In this document: piece by piece, positions 35,778 through 44,828 of the stretch
Numbering within the stretch: position 1 is the first letter of the stretch
Layout of the letters: each line of letters starts with the position of its first letter
NCBI GenBank assembly: GCA_047125605.1
Contig: CP138932.1
Location: forward strand, 868,001 to 932,000
Reading direction: 5' to 3'
DNA length: 64,000 nt
Source of the DNA: JAKVBK01 sp022447275
GTDB taxonomy: Bacteria > Pseudomonadota > Alphaproteobacteria > Rhodobacterales > Rhodobacteraceae
The notes under the pieces: generated by a model
The model's input: the letters and a program-made list of their open reading frames with translations, nothing else
The model's database searches: none
Told to the model about the DNA's origin: nothing
Position numbers and translations under genes: made by a program

Positions 35778-36446
35778 ATGGGCAAAGAGATACAGGCAGC
35801 CCCAGCAAATACGCGGACCGGGCTCTTGATTATCTTGTCATCGCCGTCAGGCGCGGGAAAATCAACGCTCGCCCGACGCCTCATGGCGTGGGATTCCAGC
35901 TTGAGTTTTTCTGTATCGGCCACAACGCGCACGCCCCGCCCCGGCGAGGTGGATGGCAAGGATTATAGGTTCCTGACGGAAGGGGCTTTCAAAACCCTCG
36001 TTGCCGAGGACGCGATGCTGGAGCATGCCCATGTCTTTGGCAATTTCTATGGCTCGCCGCTCGCACCTGTCGCAGAGGCGATTGAGGCGGGCCGCGACGT
36101 TCTGTTTGATATCGACTGGCAGGGCGCGCAACAGATCCGCAACTCGGCCCTTGGGCACCATACCCTCTCGATCTTCCTGTTGCCGCCTTCAATCCCCGAA
36201 CTGCGCCGTCGCCTTGAATCGCGGGCACAGGATGGCGCGGATGTGATCGCCAAGCGGATGCAGAAAAGCTGGGATGAGATCAGCCACTGGGATGGCTATG
36301 ATTACGTGCTTATCAACGACGATCTTGATGCCACCGAGCAACGTCTCAAAACCGTTATCAGCGCCGAGCGGGAGCGGCGTGTCCAGCAGCCCGGACTGCG
36401 GGCCCATGTGCGCCGCTTGCAGACAGAGTTCGAGGAAGGCCAATGA
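35778..36446 (+). CDS. gmk: Guanylate kinase
   Basis: A 222-residue enzyme converting GMP to GDP. LIILSSPSGAGKSTLARRL is the P-loop, and SVSATTRTPRPGEVDGKDYRFL contains the GMP-binding residues. DVLFDIDWQGAQQI, and then IFLLPPSIPELRRRL, complete the fold. The start at 35778 has an aaaggac site. Its end overlaps the carbonic anhydrase gene by four bases (ATGA). Confidence 0.95.
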   Translation: MGKEIQAAPANTRTGLLIILSSPSGAGKSTLARRLMAWDSSLSFSVSATTRTPRPGEVDGKDYRFLTEGAFKTLVAEDAMLEHAHVFGNFYGSPLAPVAEAIEAGRDVLFDIDWQGAQQIRNSALGHHTLSIFLLPPSIPELRRRLESRAQDGADVIAKRMQKSWDEISHWDGYDYVLINDDLDATEQRLKTVISAERERRVQQPGLRAHVRRLQTEFEEGQ

Positions 36447-36976
36447 CCTGTTACGCGCTAGACGGCGTTGTGCCGGAGTTGCCCGAGGATGGGGACGTCT
36501 GGATTGCGCCGGGTGCGCATGTTGTGGGCCGTGTGGCGCTGGCCTCGGGCGTGTCGGTTTGGTTTGGCGCCACGTTGCGCGGTGACAATGAACTGATCCG
36601 GTTGGGCGCCCGCGTGAACATTCAGGAAAACTGCGTTCTGCACACGGATCCGGGCTTTCCGATGGAGATTGCCGAAGATGTCACCGTGGGCCACAAGGCC
36701 ATGTTGCATGGCTGCACGATCGGGCCCGGATCGCTGATTGGCATGGGGGCGACAGTTCTCAATGGGGCGCGCATCGGGGCCGGGTGCCTGATCGGGGCCG
36801 GGGCGCTGATCACGGAAGGCAAACAGATCCCCGATGGCAGTCTCGTGATGGGGGCACCGGGCAAGGTCGTGCGCACGCTGGATGCAGCTGCGCAGGCAGG
36901 CTTGCGGGCAACGGCTTTGAAATACGCGGAAAACCAGCGCCGTTTTCGCAAGGGGTTGCAGCCGCTGGATGGCTGA
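36443..36976 (+). CDS. Gamma carbonic anhydrase family protein
   Basis: A 177-residue left-handed beta-helix protein built from hexapeptide repeats (from about residue 18 to 140). HTDPG and GHKAMLHGC supply the three His that bind zinc or iron, and MGATVLNGARIGAGCLIGAGALI is a clear hexapeptide run. The family includes true carbonic anhydrases and inactive relatives such as YrdA. It overlaps gmk by four bases. Confidence 0.88.
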   Translation: MTCYALDGVVPELPEDGDVWIAPGAHVVGRVALASGVSVWFGATLRGDNELIRLGARVNIQENCVLHTDPGFPMEIAEDVTVGHKAMLHGCTIGPGSLIGMGATVLNGARIGAGCLIGAGALITEGKQIPDGSLVMGAPGKVVRTLDAAAQAGLRATALKYAENQRRFRKGLQPLDG

Positions 36977-37124
36977 TACACTTTCCCGCTCAAGACGAAA
37001 CCGCCCCGCGCACTCTGCTGCAGGCAGGTGAGGTGGCACGTGGCCTAGTGCCAATTTACAAAACGTATGAACACGCCTGAGAGCTGCCCTGCAGCACCAG
37101 AGCCGTCCCTGACAGGAGAGCGCC

Positions 37125-38342
37125 ATGTCTGGCCAAGTTGATCGCCCGAATTCCCCCCTCGATCCCGCGCGGCGCCCGGGTTTTCCCGAAGTTGCCCGGG
37201 ACGCACTGGGAACGCCTTTGCAGCCTACCGTTGTGTATCGCTCTGCTGGTCCAGATGCGCTGGATGACATCTATGAAGGCCGCGCAGATGGCTTTACCTA
37301 CGCGCGAGAGGGCCACCCCAACGCTGCCAGCCTTGCGGCGCGCATTGATGCGATGGAAGGTGGGCAGGGCGGTGTTGTGCTCGGCTCTGGCATGGCGGCG
37401 ATCACAGCGGTTTTGCTGGGGATTTGTAAAGCTGGTGACCACGTGGTCGGCGGCAACCAGCTTTATGGCAAATCCCTGAAAATGCTGCGAGAGGATCTTC
37501 CCCGTCTGGGTATTTCTACAACGCTTGCCGATGCGGGAGATGCGGCCAGCATTGCCGCGGCCATACGGCCTGAAACACGGATCGTCATGGTGGAGGTTGT
37601 GTCCAACCCGACCCTGCGCGCGGCCGACATTGCCGCCATTGCAGAGGCCACCCATGCCGCGGGAGCGCTGCTGGTGATCGACAACACCTTCACGACACCG
37701 CGCGGGTTTCAGGCCTTTGAGCATGGGGCCGACATCGTGGTGCATTCTGTCACAAAGCTGCTGGCGGGCCACTCTGATGTGACATTGGGCTATGCCTGTG
37801 CCCGTGACAGCGCCTTGAACGAGGCGATCGGCTGGGCCAATGCCACCTTTGGCCTGACCGCCAGCCCTTATGATTGTTGGATGGCGGAGCGGGGCCTCGC
37901 AACTTTCGCCCTCCGCTATGACCGGGCAGAGGAGAACGCCGCCGCACTGGCAGAGCATCTTGCTGCGCAACCCGGTGTCCGCCGTGTGCTGTACCCTGGC
38001 CGTGCCGATCATCCGGATGGGGCTCGCATGCGGGCCCTTCTAGGTACGCGGTTTGGCAACATGGTCAGCTTCGAGGTGGATGGTGGGCGCACAGCGGCCA
38101 ATGCCATGGTGGCCGCTATGCCAGATCTGCCGTTTGCCCCAACCCTTGGGGACGTGGGCACGACCCTCAGCCACCCAGCGACCTCTTCGCATCGGGGGCT
38201 GACGTCTGAGGGACGGGCCGAGCTTGGCATGTCTGAGGGGTTCTTCCGGATTTCCGTCGGAATCGAGGATATCGATCTGTTGCGCCGGGAATTCACGGCC
38301 GGATGTGCGGCGGCACATGCGGCTGCGCAGGCGGGCGCCTAG
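37125..38342 (+). CDS. Cys/Met metabolism PLP-dependent enzyme
   Basis: A 405-residue fold-type I enzyme of the cystathionine gamma-synthase/lyase family. YAREGHPNAASL, GSGMAAITAVLLGICKAGDHVV, VVSNPTLRAADI and IDNTFTTPRGF hold the cofactor. The PLP lysine is in VVHSVTKLLAGHSDVTLG, and TLSHPATSSHRGL is the C-terminal signature. It could be a cystathionine or methionine gamma-lyase or a sulfhydrylase; the sequence does not decide. A caggaga site lies upstream. No SAM-type riboswitch was seen. Confidence 0.88.
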   Translation: MSGQVDRPNSPLDPARRPGFPEVARDALGTPLQPTVVYRSAGPDALDDIYEGRADGFTYAREGHPNAASLAARIDAMEGGQGGVVLGSGMAAITAVLLGICKAGDHVVGGNQLYGKSLKMLREDLPRLGISTTLADAGDAASIAAAIRPETRIVMVEVVSNPTLRAADIAAIAEATHAAGALLVIDNTFTTPRGFQAFEHGADIVVHSVTKLLAGHSDVTLGYACARDSALNEAIGWANATFGLTASPYDCWMAERGLATFALRYDRAEENAAALAEHLAAQPGVRRVLYPGRADHPDGARMRALLGTRFGNMVSFEVDGGRTAANAMVAAMPDLPFAPTLGDVGTTLSHPATSSHRGLTSEGRAELGMSEGFFRISVGIEDIDLLRREFTAGCAAAHAAAQAGA

Positions 38343-38415
38343 GCCTTCTCTGCGCTGACATGTATTTGTCGCATTGGGATGCTAGGGTTAGGCGCTGACG
38401 GAAGGAAAGGCGCAG

Positions 38416-39531
38416 ATGGCACGTGATGCAGGGCACTTGGACGGCGCACCCCGAGAAGAGGGGTTCGTGCGCAGTTTGCTTGAGGCCATTCCTCTGCCGG
38501 CCTTCCTGATCTCTGGCGACGAAAAGATAGAGATGACAAACGCCCCCGGGGCGCAGTTCTTTGGCGATATTGCGCTGGAAGGCCGACACTACATGGCGGT
38601 CATGCGGCAACCGTCGCTCGTATCCGCCATCGAGCGTGCGCTAAACACACAGAGCGCCGTGCCCACGCGCTATCTGCGCAGCATGGGCGATCGGCAGGAA
38701 AGCTTTCGCGTGCTTGTGTCACCCGTGGCGCATGGGGGCCCAGAGCGCGCGGTGATCGTAACTTTCGAAGACGTGACGGATCTGCATCTCGCCAAGGAGA
38801 TGCGCCGCGACTTTGTCGCCAATGTCAGCCATGAGCTGAAAACACCCCTGACGGCCATGATCGGCTTTATCGAAACCCTGCAAGGCGCGGCCAGCGAAGA
38901 CCCTGCGGCGCGGGCGCGTTTCCTTGGGATCATGGGGGCTGAGGCGGAGCGCATGAACCGCCTCGTGGCTGACTTGTTGAGCCTGAGCCGGGTGGAATCT
39001 GATGAACGGGTCCGCCCGACGCAGACGGTTTCTGTCTCGCAACTGGTGGATTCAACCCTGCGGGCCCTGCGGCCCTTGGCGGACAAAACCGATGTGACAT
39101 TGGATTTGCGCCTCAGCGAACCGCCGGAAGAATTGGCGCTACAGAGCACGGTGATTGGCGACGGCGATCAGTTGCAACAGGTTTTCACCAATCTCATTGA
39201 GAACGCCATCAAATATGGGGGCGCCGGCGGCGAAGTTATCGTTGCGGTCACCGTGCATCGCCAGGGGCTGGGCTTTCAGTCCGGCTTCGTTCAGGTCGAT
39301 GTGATCGATAAGGGCGATGGCTTTGATCCCGTACATATCCCCCGCTTAACCGAGCGGTTTTACCGGGTGGATGATCACCGTTCCCGCGGTTTGGGAGGGA
39401 CGGGCCTTGGGTTGGCGATCGTAAAGCATATCGTGAATCGTCACAAAGGACGGCTGAGGATCGAATCGGCGCTCGGCAAAGGGGCGCGTTTCTCAGTTTT
39501 GTTGCCGACAGACAGCCCAAAGCCACTCTGA
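38416..39531 (+). CDS. phoR: Phosphate regulon sensor histidine kinase PhoR
   Basis: A 371-residue kinase. A PAS-like domain (about 18-125) precedes the H-box FVANVSHELKTPLTAMIGFIE (His near 139), then the ATPase boxes NLIENAIKYGG, DVIDKGDGFD and RGLGGTGLGLAIV. No hydrophobic membrane segment is visible at the N-terminus, so unlike E. coli PhoR it appears soluble or only peripherally bound. It heads phoR-pstSCAB-phoU-phoB, which identifies it as PhoR. Confidence 0.9.
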   Translation: MARDAGHLDGAPREEGFVRSLLEAIPLPAFLISGDEKIEMTNAPGAQFFGDIALEGRHYMAVMRQPSLVSAIERALNTQSAVPTRYLRSMGDRQESFRVLVSPVAHGGPERAVIVTFEDVTDLHLAKEMRRDFVANVSHELKTPLTAMIGFIETLQGAASEDPAARARFLGIMGAEAERMNRLVADLLSLSRVESDERVRPTQTVSVSQLVDSTLRALRPLADKTDVTLDLRLSEPPEELALQSTVIGDGDQLQQVFTNLIENAIKYGGAGGEVIVAVTVHRQGLGFQSGFVQVDVIDKGDGFDPVHIPRLTERFYRVDDHRSRGLGGTGLGLAIVKHIVNRHKGRLRIESALGKGARFSVLLPTDSPKPL

Positions 39532-39589
39532 GAGGTCGGCTGCGACAGCATGTGTCGCAGGCCTTGGACAGAGAGCACGCCGACGTGCA

Positions 39590-39604
39590 TTAAGCATATG
39601 TTAA
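39590..39604. promoter_or_regulatory. Putative CtrA-binding site upstream of pstS
   Basis: TTAA, seven bases (GCATATG), TTAA: a perfect match to the CtrA full site TTAA-N7-TTAA. It lies about 240 bases upstream of pstS in the phoR-pstS spacer. Confidence 0.45.
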
Positions 39605-39720
39605 TAAATGGATATGTCTGGATGATATCATCTTCAGCCACACATTTTCGTCGTGTTCCGGTAGATTTCTCGCATTTTTTGGGGCGTCGTTAAGGGGCAA
39701 AATCTGCATCGATCCAGCCT

Positions 39721-39738
39721 GCGTCATAAAACTGTTAC
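39721..39738 (+). promoter_or_regulatory. Pho box (PhoB-binding site) upstream of pstS
   Basis: GCGTCATAAAACTGTTAC matches the Pho box CTGTCATAAAACTGTCAC at 15 of 18 positions, including both GTCA/GTTA half-site cores in the right phase. It lies 106 bases before pstS, where PhoB is expected to activate the pst operon. Confidence 0.85.
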
Positions 39739-39843
39739 CTAACCTTCACAAAAGGCGCACACGGGCGCTTTAGCTCGACGGCACGACAAAGCGCCCAAGG
39801 GGATTGGGCGTATGTAGAAAACACATCCAGGAGACTGACTGAA

Positions 39844-40884
39844 ATGTCTTTCACCAAACTCGCCGTTTCTGCCCTCGCCATCACTGCGATCGGGGCCACC
39901 GCAGCATCCGCCCGTGACCAAGTGCAGGTCGCAGGGTCTTCCACTGTGCTTCCCTATGCTTCGATTGTTGCCGAAGCCTTTGGCGAAAACTTTGATTTCC
40001 CAACCCCGGTTGTAGAATCCGGCGGCTCTTCGGCAGGTCTGAAGCGGTTCTGTGAAGGCGTGGGCCCGAACACGATCGATGTGGCGAACGCGTCGCGGAA
40101 AATCCGCGAGAAAGAGATCAAAGCCTGTGCAGAAGCCGGCGTGACCGACATCATCGAGGTCCGCATCGGGTATGACGGCATTGTATTTGCCTCCCAGATC
40201 GACGGCCCTGCGTTCACCGCGTTCCAGCCGGCAGACATCTTCAACGCCCTCGGCTCCAAAGTCCTCGTCGACGGCGCCATCGTAGACAACCCCTACAGCC
40301 AGTGGGCCGATTTCAACAGCGACCTGCCTGCCGTGGACATCAACGCCTACATTCCCGGAACTAAGCACGGCACGCGCGAAGTGTTTGAAGACAAGGTTCT
40401 GTTGGCGGGCTGCGAAGCGTCCGGCGCATTTGAGGCCATGATTGCCGCTGGCATGTCCGAAGATGATGCGGAAGATGCCTGCATCGACGTGCGCGCCGAT
40501 GGCCGCTCCGTTGACATCGACGGTGACTACACCGAAACGCTGGCGCGCCTGGATGCAAACGCCAATGGCATCGGGATCTTTGGGTTGGCCTTCTACGAGA
40601 ACAACACCGACAAGCTGAAGGTTGCCACGATGGGGGATGTTGCGCCTTCCACCGAAACGATCTCCACCGGTGAGTACCCCGTATCGCGTCCGCTCTTCTT
40701 CTACATCAAGAAGGCTCATATCGGCGTGATCCCCGGCCTCAAGGAATATGCCGAGTTCTTCGTCGCCGATGAGATTGCTGGCAGCGATGGCCCGCTCTCG
40801 GAGTACGGTCTGGTGGCCGACCCTGAGTTGGAAAACACGCAGATGACAGTGTTTGACGAAGTGACCATGTCCTCCGACATGTAA
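39844..40884 (+). CDS. pstS: Phosphate ABC transporter substrate-binding protein PstS
   Basis: A 346-residue periplasmic protein with a signal peptide (SFTKLAVSALAITAIGATAASA). VAGSSTVLPYA, VESGGSSAGLKRFC and ANASRKI contact phosphate, and GTREVFEDKVL follows. It belongs to the longer PstS branch common in marine alphaproteobacteria. It is the first gene under the Pho box and delivers phosphate to PstCAB. Confidence 0.94.
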   Translation: MSFTKLAVSALAITAIGATAASARDQVQVAGSSTVLPYASIVAEAFGENFDFPTPVVESGGSSAGLKRFCEGVGPNTIDVANASRKIREKEIKACAEAGVTDIIEVRIGYDGIVFASQIDGPAFTAFQPADIFNALGSKVLVDGAIVDNPYSQWADFNSDLPAVDINAYIPGTKHGTREVFEDKVLLAGCEASGAFEAMIAAGMSEDDAEDACIDVRADGRSVDIDGDYTETLARLDANANGIGIFGLAFYENNTDKLKVATMGDVAPSTETISTGEYPVSRPLFFYIKKAHIGVIPGLKEYAEFFVADEIAGSDGPLSEYGLVADPELENTQMTVFDEVTMSSDM

Positions 40885-41056
40885 GACCAACACCGGGGAT
40901 GGGCCTTACTTTGGTCCATCCCTGTTTTGCAAAGGGTCACAGCACTGAGAGACAGTGCTTGGGCCAAACGAGGCAGACGACGGGGGCATCTGGCCCCTTT
41001 ATGTGTCTTCTGCCCACATGATCCGGGCGGATGCCCACCGACAGGAGCCACGGCGC

Positions 41057-42541
41057 ATGCCAGTTCTTTGGACTTTTCTGATCGTGCTGGCCTTGGCGGG
41101 CTGCGCCTACCTGCTGGGACGGGCACGGGCGATCAGCGTGGCAGATGGGGATGCGCGCAAGCTGCATTCGCTGCCTGCATATTACGGCTGGTTCGGCGTT
41201 TTGCTGACAGCTGTGCCGAGCCTTTTGGTGATGGCCGCCTGGTTGCTGATCACGCCGATCCTGATCGACGCCCGCGTTGTGGCCACTTTGGACATGACGG
41301 CGCTGCCCGAAGACAGCACACAGGCGCTTGTGATGTCGGATGTGCGGCGTGTGGCTTCTGGGCTTGATGTGGCCGTAGAGCAGGGCGCGCTGACCGAGGA
41401 TGCGCTTGTTGCCAGCCCCGAACTGGCGGAAGGTATGCGCGCATTGCTGGGCGATTTGGGCGTTGCCTTGGGTTCTGACGTAAGCCCGGAAGTGCTGGGG
41501 GCTGCGATTGCCTATCGCGATCTTGCCAGCCGATCTTACTCCCTCATGACGATCGTTGTGCTTGGGCTGGCAGTTTTGGGGCTTGTTGCCGCCTATCTGA
41601 AGATTGCACCGCAATTCAGGGCGCGCAACGTGGTTGAGTTGGGCATCAAGGCCCTGTTGATACTCTGTTCATCCATCGCGATCCTGACAACGGTTGGCAT
41701 CGTGCTGTCGATGCTTTTTGAGACAAGCCGCTTCTTTCAGGACTATCCTTGGCAGCGGTTCTTTTTCGGCACCTCTTGGAACCCGTCCTTCTCGGGCCGG
41801 GGAGGGGGATCGGACCTTGGTATCCTGCCGCTGCTCTGGGGCACGCTCTATATTTCTTTTCTTGCCCTGCTCGTGGCGGTGCCAATCGGCCTCTACACGG
41901 CCATCTACCTTTCGGAATACGCATCGCCGCGCATGCGTGCCGCCGCCAAGCCGATGATTGAAATCCTCGCGGGTATCCCCACGATCGTGTACGGGCTGTT
42001 TGCGCTGATCACTGTTGGCCCGCTGCTGCGTGACTATATTGCAGAGCCCACGGGCCTTGGCTCAGCCTCCTCATCGGTGCTGACAGCCGGGCTGGTGATG
42101 GGCATCATGCTGATCCCCTTTGTCAGTTCGCTGTCCGACGACATTATCAACGCTGTCCCCCAAGCGATGCGCGATGGGTCGCTGGGACTGGGGGCGACGC
42201 GCTCAGAGACGATCAAGCAGGTGGTCATTCCCGCGGCGCTGCCGGGCATCGTCGGCGCGGTGCTGCTGGCTGCCTCACGCGCCATCGGGGAAACCATGAT
42301 CGTTGTGCTTGGGGCAGGGGCCGCCGCCGCGCAATGGGAAGATGGGCGCTTTCTGAACCCGTTTGAGGCCATGACAACTGTCACCGTTAAGATCGTCAGC
42401 CAGTTGACGGGCGATACGGATTTCGCCTCGCCGGAGACGCTCGTGGCTTTCGCCCTCGGTTTGACGCTGTTCGTCATCACGTTGGCCCTGAACGTGCTGG
42501 CCCTGTTTATCGTGCGCAAATATCGGGAGCAGTACGAATGA
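41057..42541 (+). CDS. pstC: Phosphate ABC transporter permease PstC
   Basis: A 494-residue permease. Beyond the core channel (about 220-490: GTLYISFLALLVAVPIGLYTAIYLSEYA, EILAGIPTIVYGLFAL, GLGATRSETIKQVVIPAALPGIV) it has an extra N-terminal region of about 200 residues with several helices. This matches the extended PstC of alphaproteobacteria. The start at 41057 has a caggagcc site. It overlaps pstA by four bases. Confidence 0.93.
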   Translation: MPVLWTFLIVLALAGCAYLLGRARAISVADGDARKLHSLPAYYGWFGVLLTAVPSLLVMAAWLLITPILIDARVVATLDMTALPEDSTQALVMSDVRRVASGLDVAVEQGALTEDALVASPELAEGMRALLGDLGVALGSDVSPEVLGAAIAYRDLASRSYSLMTIVVLGLAVLGLVAAYLKIAPQFRARNVVELGIKALLILCSSIAILTTVGIVLSMLFETSRFFQDYPWQRFFFGTSWNPSFSGRGGGSDLGILPLLWGTLYISFLALLVAVPIGLYTAIYLSEYASPRMRAAAKPMIEILAGIPTIVYGLFALITVGPLLRDYIAEPTGLGSASSSVLTAGLVMGIMLIPFVSSLSDDIINAVPQAMRDGSLGLGATRSETIKQVVIPAALPGIVGAVLLAASRAIGETMIVVLGAGAAAAQWEDGRFLNPFEAMTTVTVKIVSQLTGDTDFASPETLVAFALGLTLFVITLALNVLALFIVRKYREQYE

Positions 42542-43896
42542 CCGACACGTCCCTGACCCCGCCCGCCGGCGCAGCGCCGCGCGCCAAGACATCGCTTCTG
42601 CGCGAAGATGCCCACACAAGCCGCAGAAATGCCGCCGAAAAGCGGTTTCGGATGTACGGGCTGATCGCCGTGATGTGTGGCATTCTGGCCCTTGTCATGC
42701 TTCTGATCTCGATCGTGAATTCCGGCGCATCTGCGTTCCGGCAAAGCTATGTCACGCTTGATGTGTACCTTGATGAAGCCAAGCTGGACAAGAAAGGCGA
42801 GCGCAACCTCGAAGACATCAAGAAGGTGTCAACTTTCGGCTATAGCCCATTGATCAAAAACGCAGTTCTTGCTGCGATGGAAGAGAATGGCATCGTCATC
42901 GAAGGGCTGAGCGACAAGGAAGCTGGCGCGCTGATCTCGAAGGAGGCGCCGGCCACTTTGCGTTATTTCGTGCTGGACAACCCCGATGCGATCGGCACCA
43001 CGCAGACTTTCACTTTGCTCGCCAATGGCCGTGTGGATGGCTATTTCAAAGATCGCGTCACGATGGAAAGCGCGGCGCTGGATAAGAACACTTCGCCAGA
43101 GCAACTGATGCTGGCGGATGCGTTCCTTGAGGCGGGTGTTTTGGAAAATCGCTTCAACTGGAGCTTCCTGACCGCGCCGGATGCATCGGGACAGCGCCCT
43201 GAAGCGGCCGGTCTGGGTGTGGCCATGCTGGGCTCGCTTTACATGATGTTGATTGTGCTCGTCTGCGCCTTGCCCATTGGCGTTGCGGCCTCGATCTATC
43301 TTGAAGAGTTCGCGCCGAAAAACTGGCTGACAGACCTGATCGAAGTGAACATTGCCAACCTCGCTGCGGTGCCATCGATCGTGTTTGGTATTCTCGGCTT
43401 GGCGGTGTTCATCAACTTCGCAGGGCTGCCGCAATCAGCTCCGATTGTTGGGGGGCTGGTGCTGACCCTGATGACGCTGCCAACGATCATCATTGCGACG
43501 CGGGCTTCGCTAAAAGCCGTGCCGCCGTCGATCCGGGATGCCGCGCTTGGGGTAGGGGCCTCGAAAACGCAATCGGTCTTCCATCACGTGCTGCCGCTGG
43601 CTGCTCCGGGCATCCTTACAGGCACGATCATCGGATTGGCCCAGGCCTTGGGGGAAACCGCGCCGCTGTTGTTGATCGGCATGGTGGCCTTTGTCCGTGA
43701 ATATCCAGGCAGTCCGCCTGACGGGTTCTTTGATCCCGCGTCTGCGCTTCCGGTCCAGATTTACAATTGGACTCAGCGTTCTGACCCCGCCTTTGTGGAA
43801 CGGGCATCCGGTGCTATCATCGTGCTGCTCGTGTTCCTTCTTTGCATGAACGCGCTCGCAATCTTCCTGCGCCGCCGTTTTGAACGCCGCTGGTAA
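42538..43896 (+). CDS. pstA: Phosphate ABC transporter permease PstA
   Basis: A 452-residue permease. The N-terminal part includes a DUF3333-like segment, a first helix (about 38-62) and a large periplasmic insert. The core has AASIYLEEFAPKNW, ANLAAVPSIVFGILGLAVF and the EAA-type loop AALGVGASKTQSVFHHVLPLAAPGI. It forms the channel with PstC. Its ATG overlaps the pstC stop. Confidence 0.94.
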   Translation: MTDTSLTPPAGAAPRAKTSLLREDAHTSRRNAAEKRFRMYGLIAVMCGILALVMLLISIVNSGASAFRQSYVTLDVYLDEAKLDKKGERNLEDIKKVSTFGYSPLIKNAVLAAMEENGIVIEGLSDKEAGALISKEAPATLRYFVLDNPDAIGTTQTFTLLANGRVDGYFKDRVTMESAALDKNTSPEQLMLADAFLEAGVLENRFNWSFLTAPDASGQRPEAAGLGVAMLGSLYMMLIVLVCALPIGVAASIYLEEFAPKNWLTDLIEVNIANLAAVPSIVFGILGLAVFINFAGLPQSAPIVGGLVLTLMTLPTIIIATRASLKAVPPSIRDAALGVGASKTQSVFHHVLPLAAPGILTGTIIGLAQALGETAPLLLIGMVAFVREYPGSPPDGFFDPASALPVQIYNWTQRSDPAFVERASGAIIVLLVFLLCMNALAIFLRRRFERRW

Positions 43897-43913
43897 CAAG
43901 AGGTTCGGATCCC

Positions 43914-44711
43914 ATGAACGACATGCGACCGATCGAGAGAATGACGAATACAGAAGCAAACAAAATTACGGCGCAGGATGTGAACGTCTTTTACGGCGAC
44001 ACCCACGCGATCAAGGATGTCAATGTCGACATCGAAGACAAAACCGTGACGGCCTTCATCGGGCCCTCTGGCTGTGGGAAATCGACCTTTCTGCGCTGTC
44101 TCAATCGAATGAATGACACGATCGATGTGGCGCGCGTATCCGGCAAAATTCTGCTGGATGACGAAGACATCTACGACAAGGCCGTCGATCCGGTGCAACT
44201 GCGCGCCAAGGTGGGCATGGTGTTCCAGAAGCCCAATCCGTTTCCCAAGTCGATCTATGACAATGTTGCCTACGGGCCCAAGATCCACGGCTTGGCCCGC
44301 AACAAGGCAGAGCTTGACGAAATCGTCGAGCGCGCCCTGCGGCGCGGTGCGATCTGGGATGAGGTGAAAGACCGGCTTGATGCACCCGGTACGGGGCTTT
44401 CGGGCGGACAGCAGCAGCGCCTGTGCATCGCCCGGGCGGTCGCCACCGAACCTGAGGTGTTGCTTATGGACGAGCCGTGCTCTGCGCTGGATCCAATTGC
44501 CACCGCGCAAGTGGAAGAACTGATCGACGAGCTGCGTCAGAACTATTCGGTGGTCATCGTCACGCACTCCATGCAGCAGGCCGCGCGGGTCAGCCAGAAA
44601 ACGGCCTTTTTCCATCTGGGGAGCTTGGTGGAGTTTGGCGAGACCGGCACGATTTTCACAAACCCAAGCGATCCGCGCACAGAAAGCTACATCACAGGCC
44701 GCATCGGCTGA
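43914..44711 (+). CDS. pstB: Phosphate ABC transporter ATPase PstB
   Basis: A 265-residue ATPase. It shows Walker A GPSGCGKSTFLRCLNRMND (the LNRMND tail is PstB-specific), signature LSGGQQQRL, Walker B VLLMDEPCSALDP and H-loop VTHSMQQA. It powers PstCA. It is 17 bases after pstA and is followed by an intergenic hairpin before phoU. Confidence 0.97.
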   Translation: MNDMRPIERMTNTEANKITAQDVNVFYGDTHAIKDVNVDIEDKTVTAFIGPSGCGKSTFLRCLNRMNDTIDVARVSGKILLDDEDIYDKAVDPVQLRAKVGMVFQKPNPFPKSIYDNVAYGPKIHGLARNKAELDEIVERALRRGAIWDEVKDRLDAPGTGLSGGQQQRLCIARAVATEPEVLLMDEPCSALDPIATAQVEELIDELRQNYSVVIVTHSMQQAARVSQKTAFFHLGSLVEFGETGTIFTNPSDPRTESYITGRIG

Positions 44712-44728
44712 GGACACTGATTTAGAGG

Positions 44729-44747
44729 GGCCCAACGAATTTGGGCC
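44729..44747 (+). terminator. Hairpin between pstB and phoU
   Basis: GGCCCAA pairs with TTGGGCC around CGAAT. No strong T-tract follows, so it is likely a weak attenuator or RNA-stability element inside the pst-pho operon. Confidence 0.4.
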
Positions 44748-44828
44748 TCGGACGCGCATTGAAGAGGGCCGGGCAGGCGATCTCAAGCTGAAACCCCGGT
44801 GAGATCTCCGAGGCCTGGAGGAACGAAT

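Noticed and set aside
36977..37124. Possible SAM or SAH riboswitch ahead of the Cys/Met PLP gene
   Set aside because: A short stem TGGCAC/GTGCCA at 37034-37053 exists, but the conserved riboswitch cores are absent.
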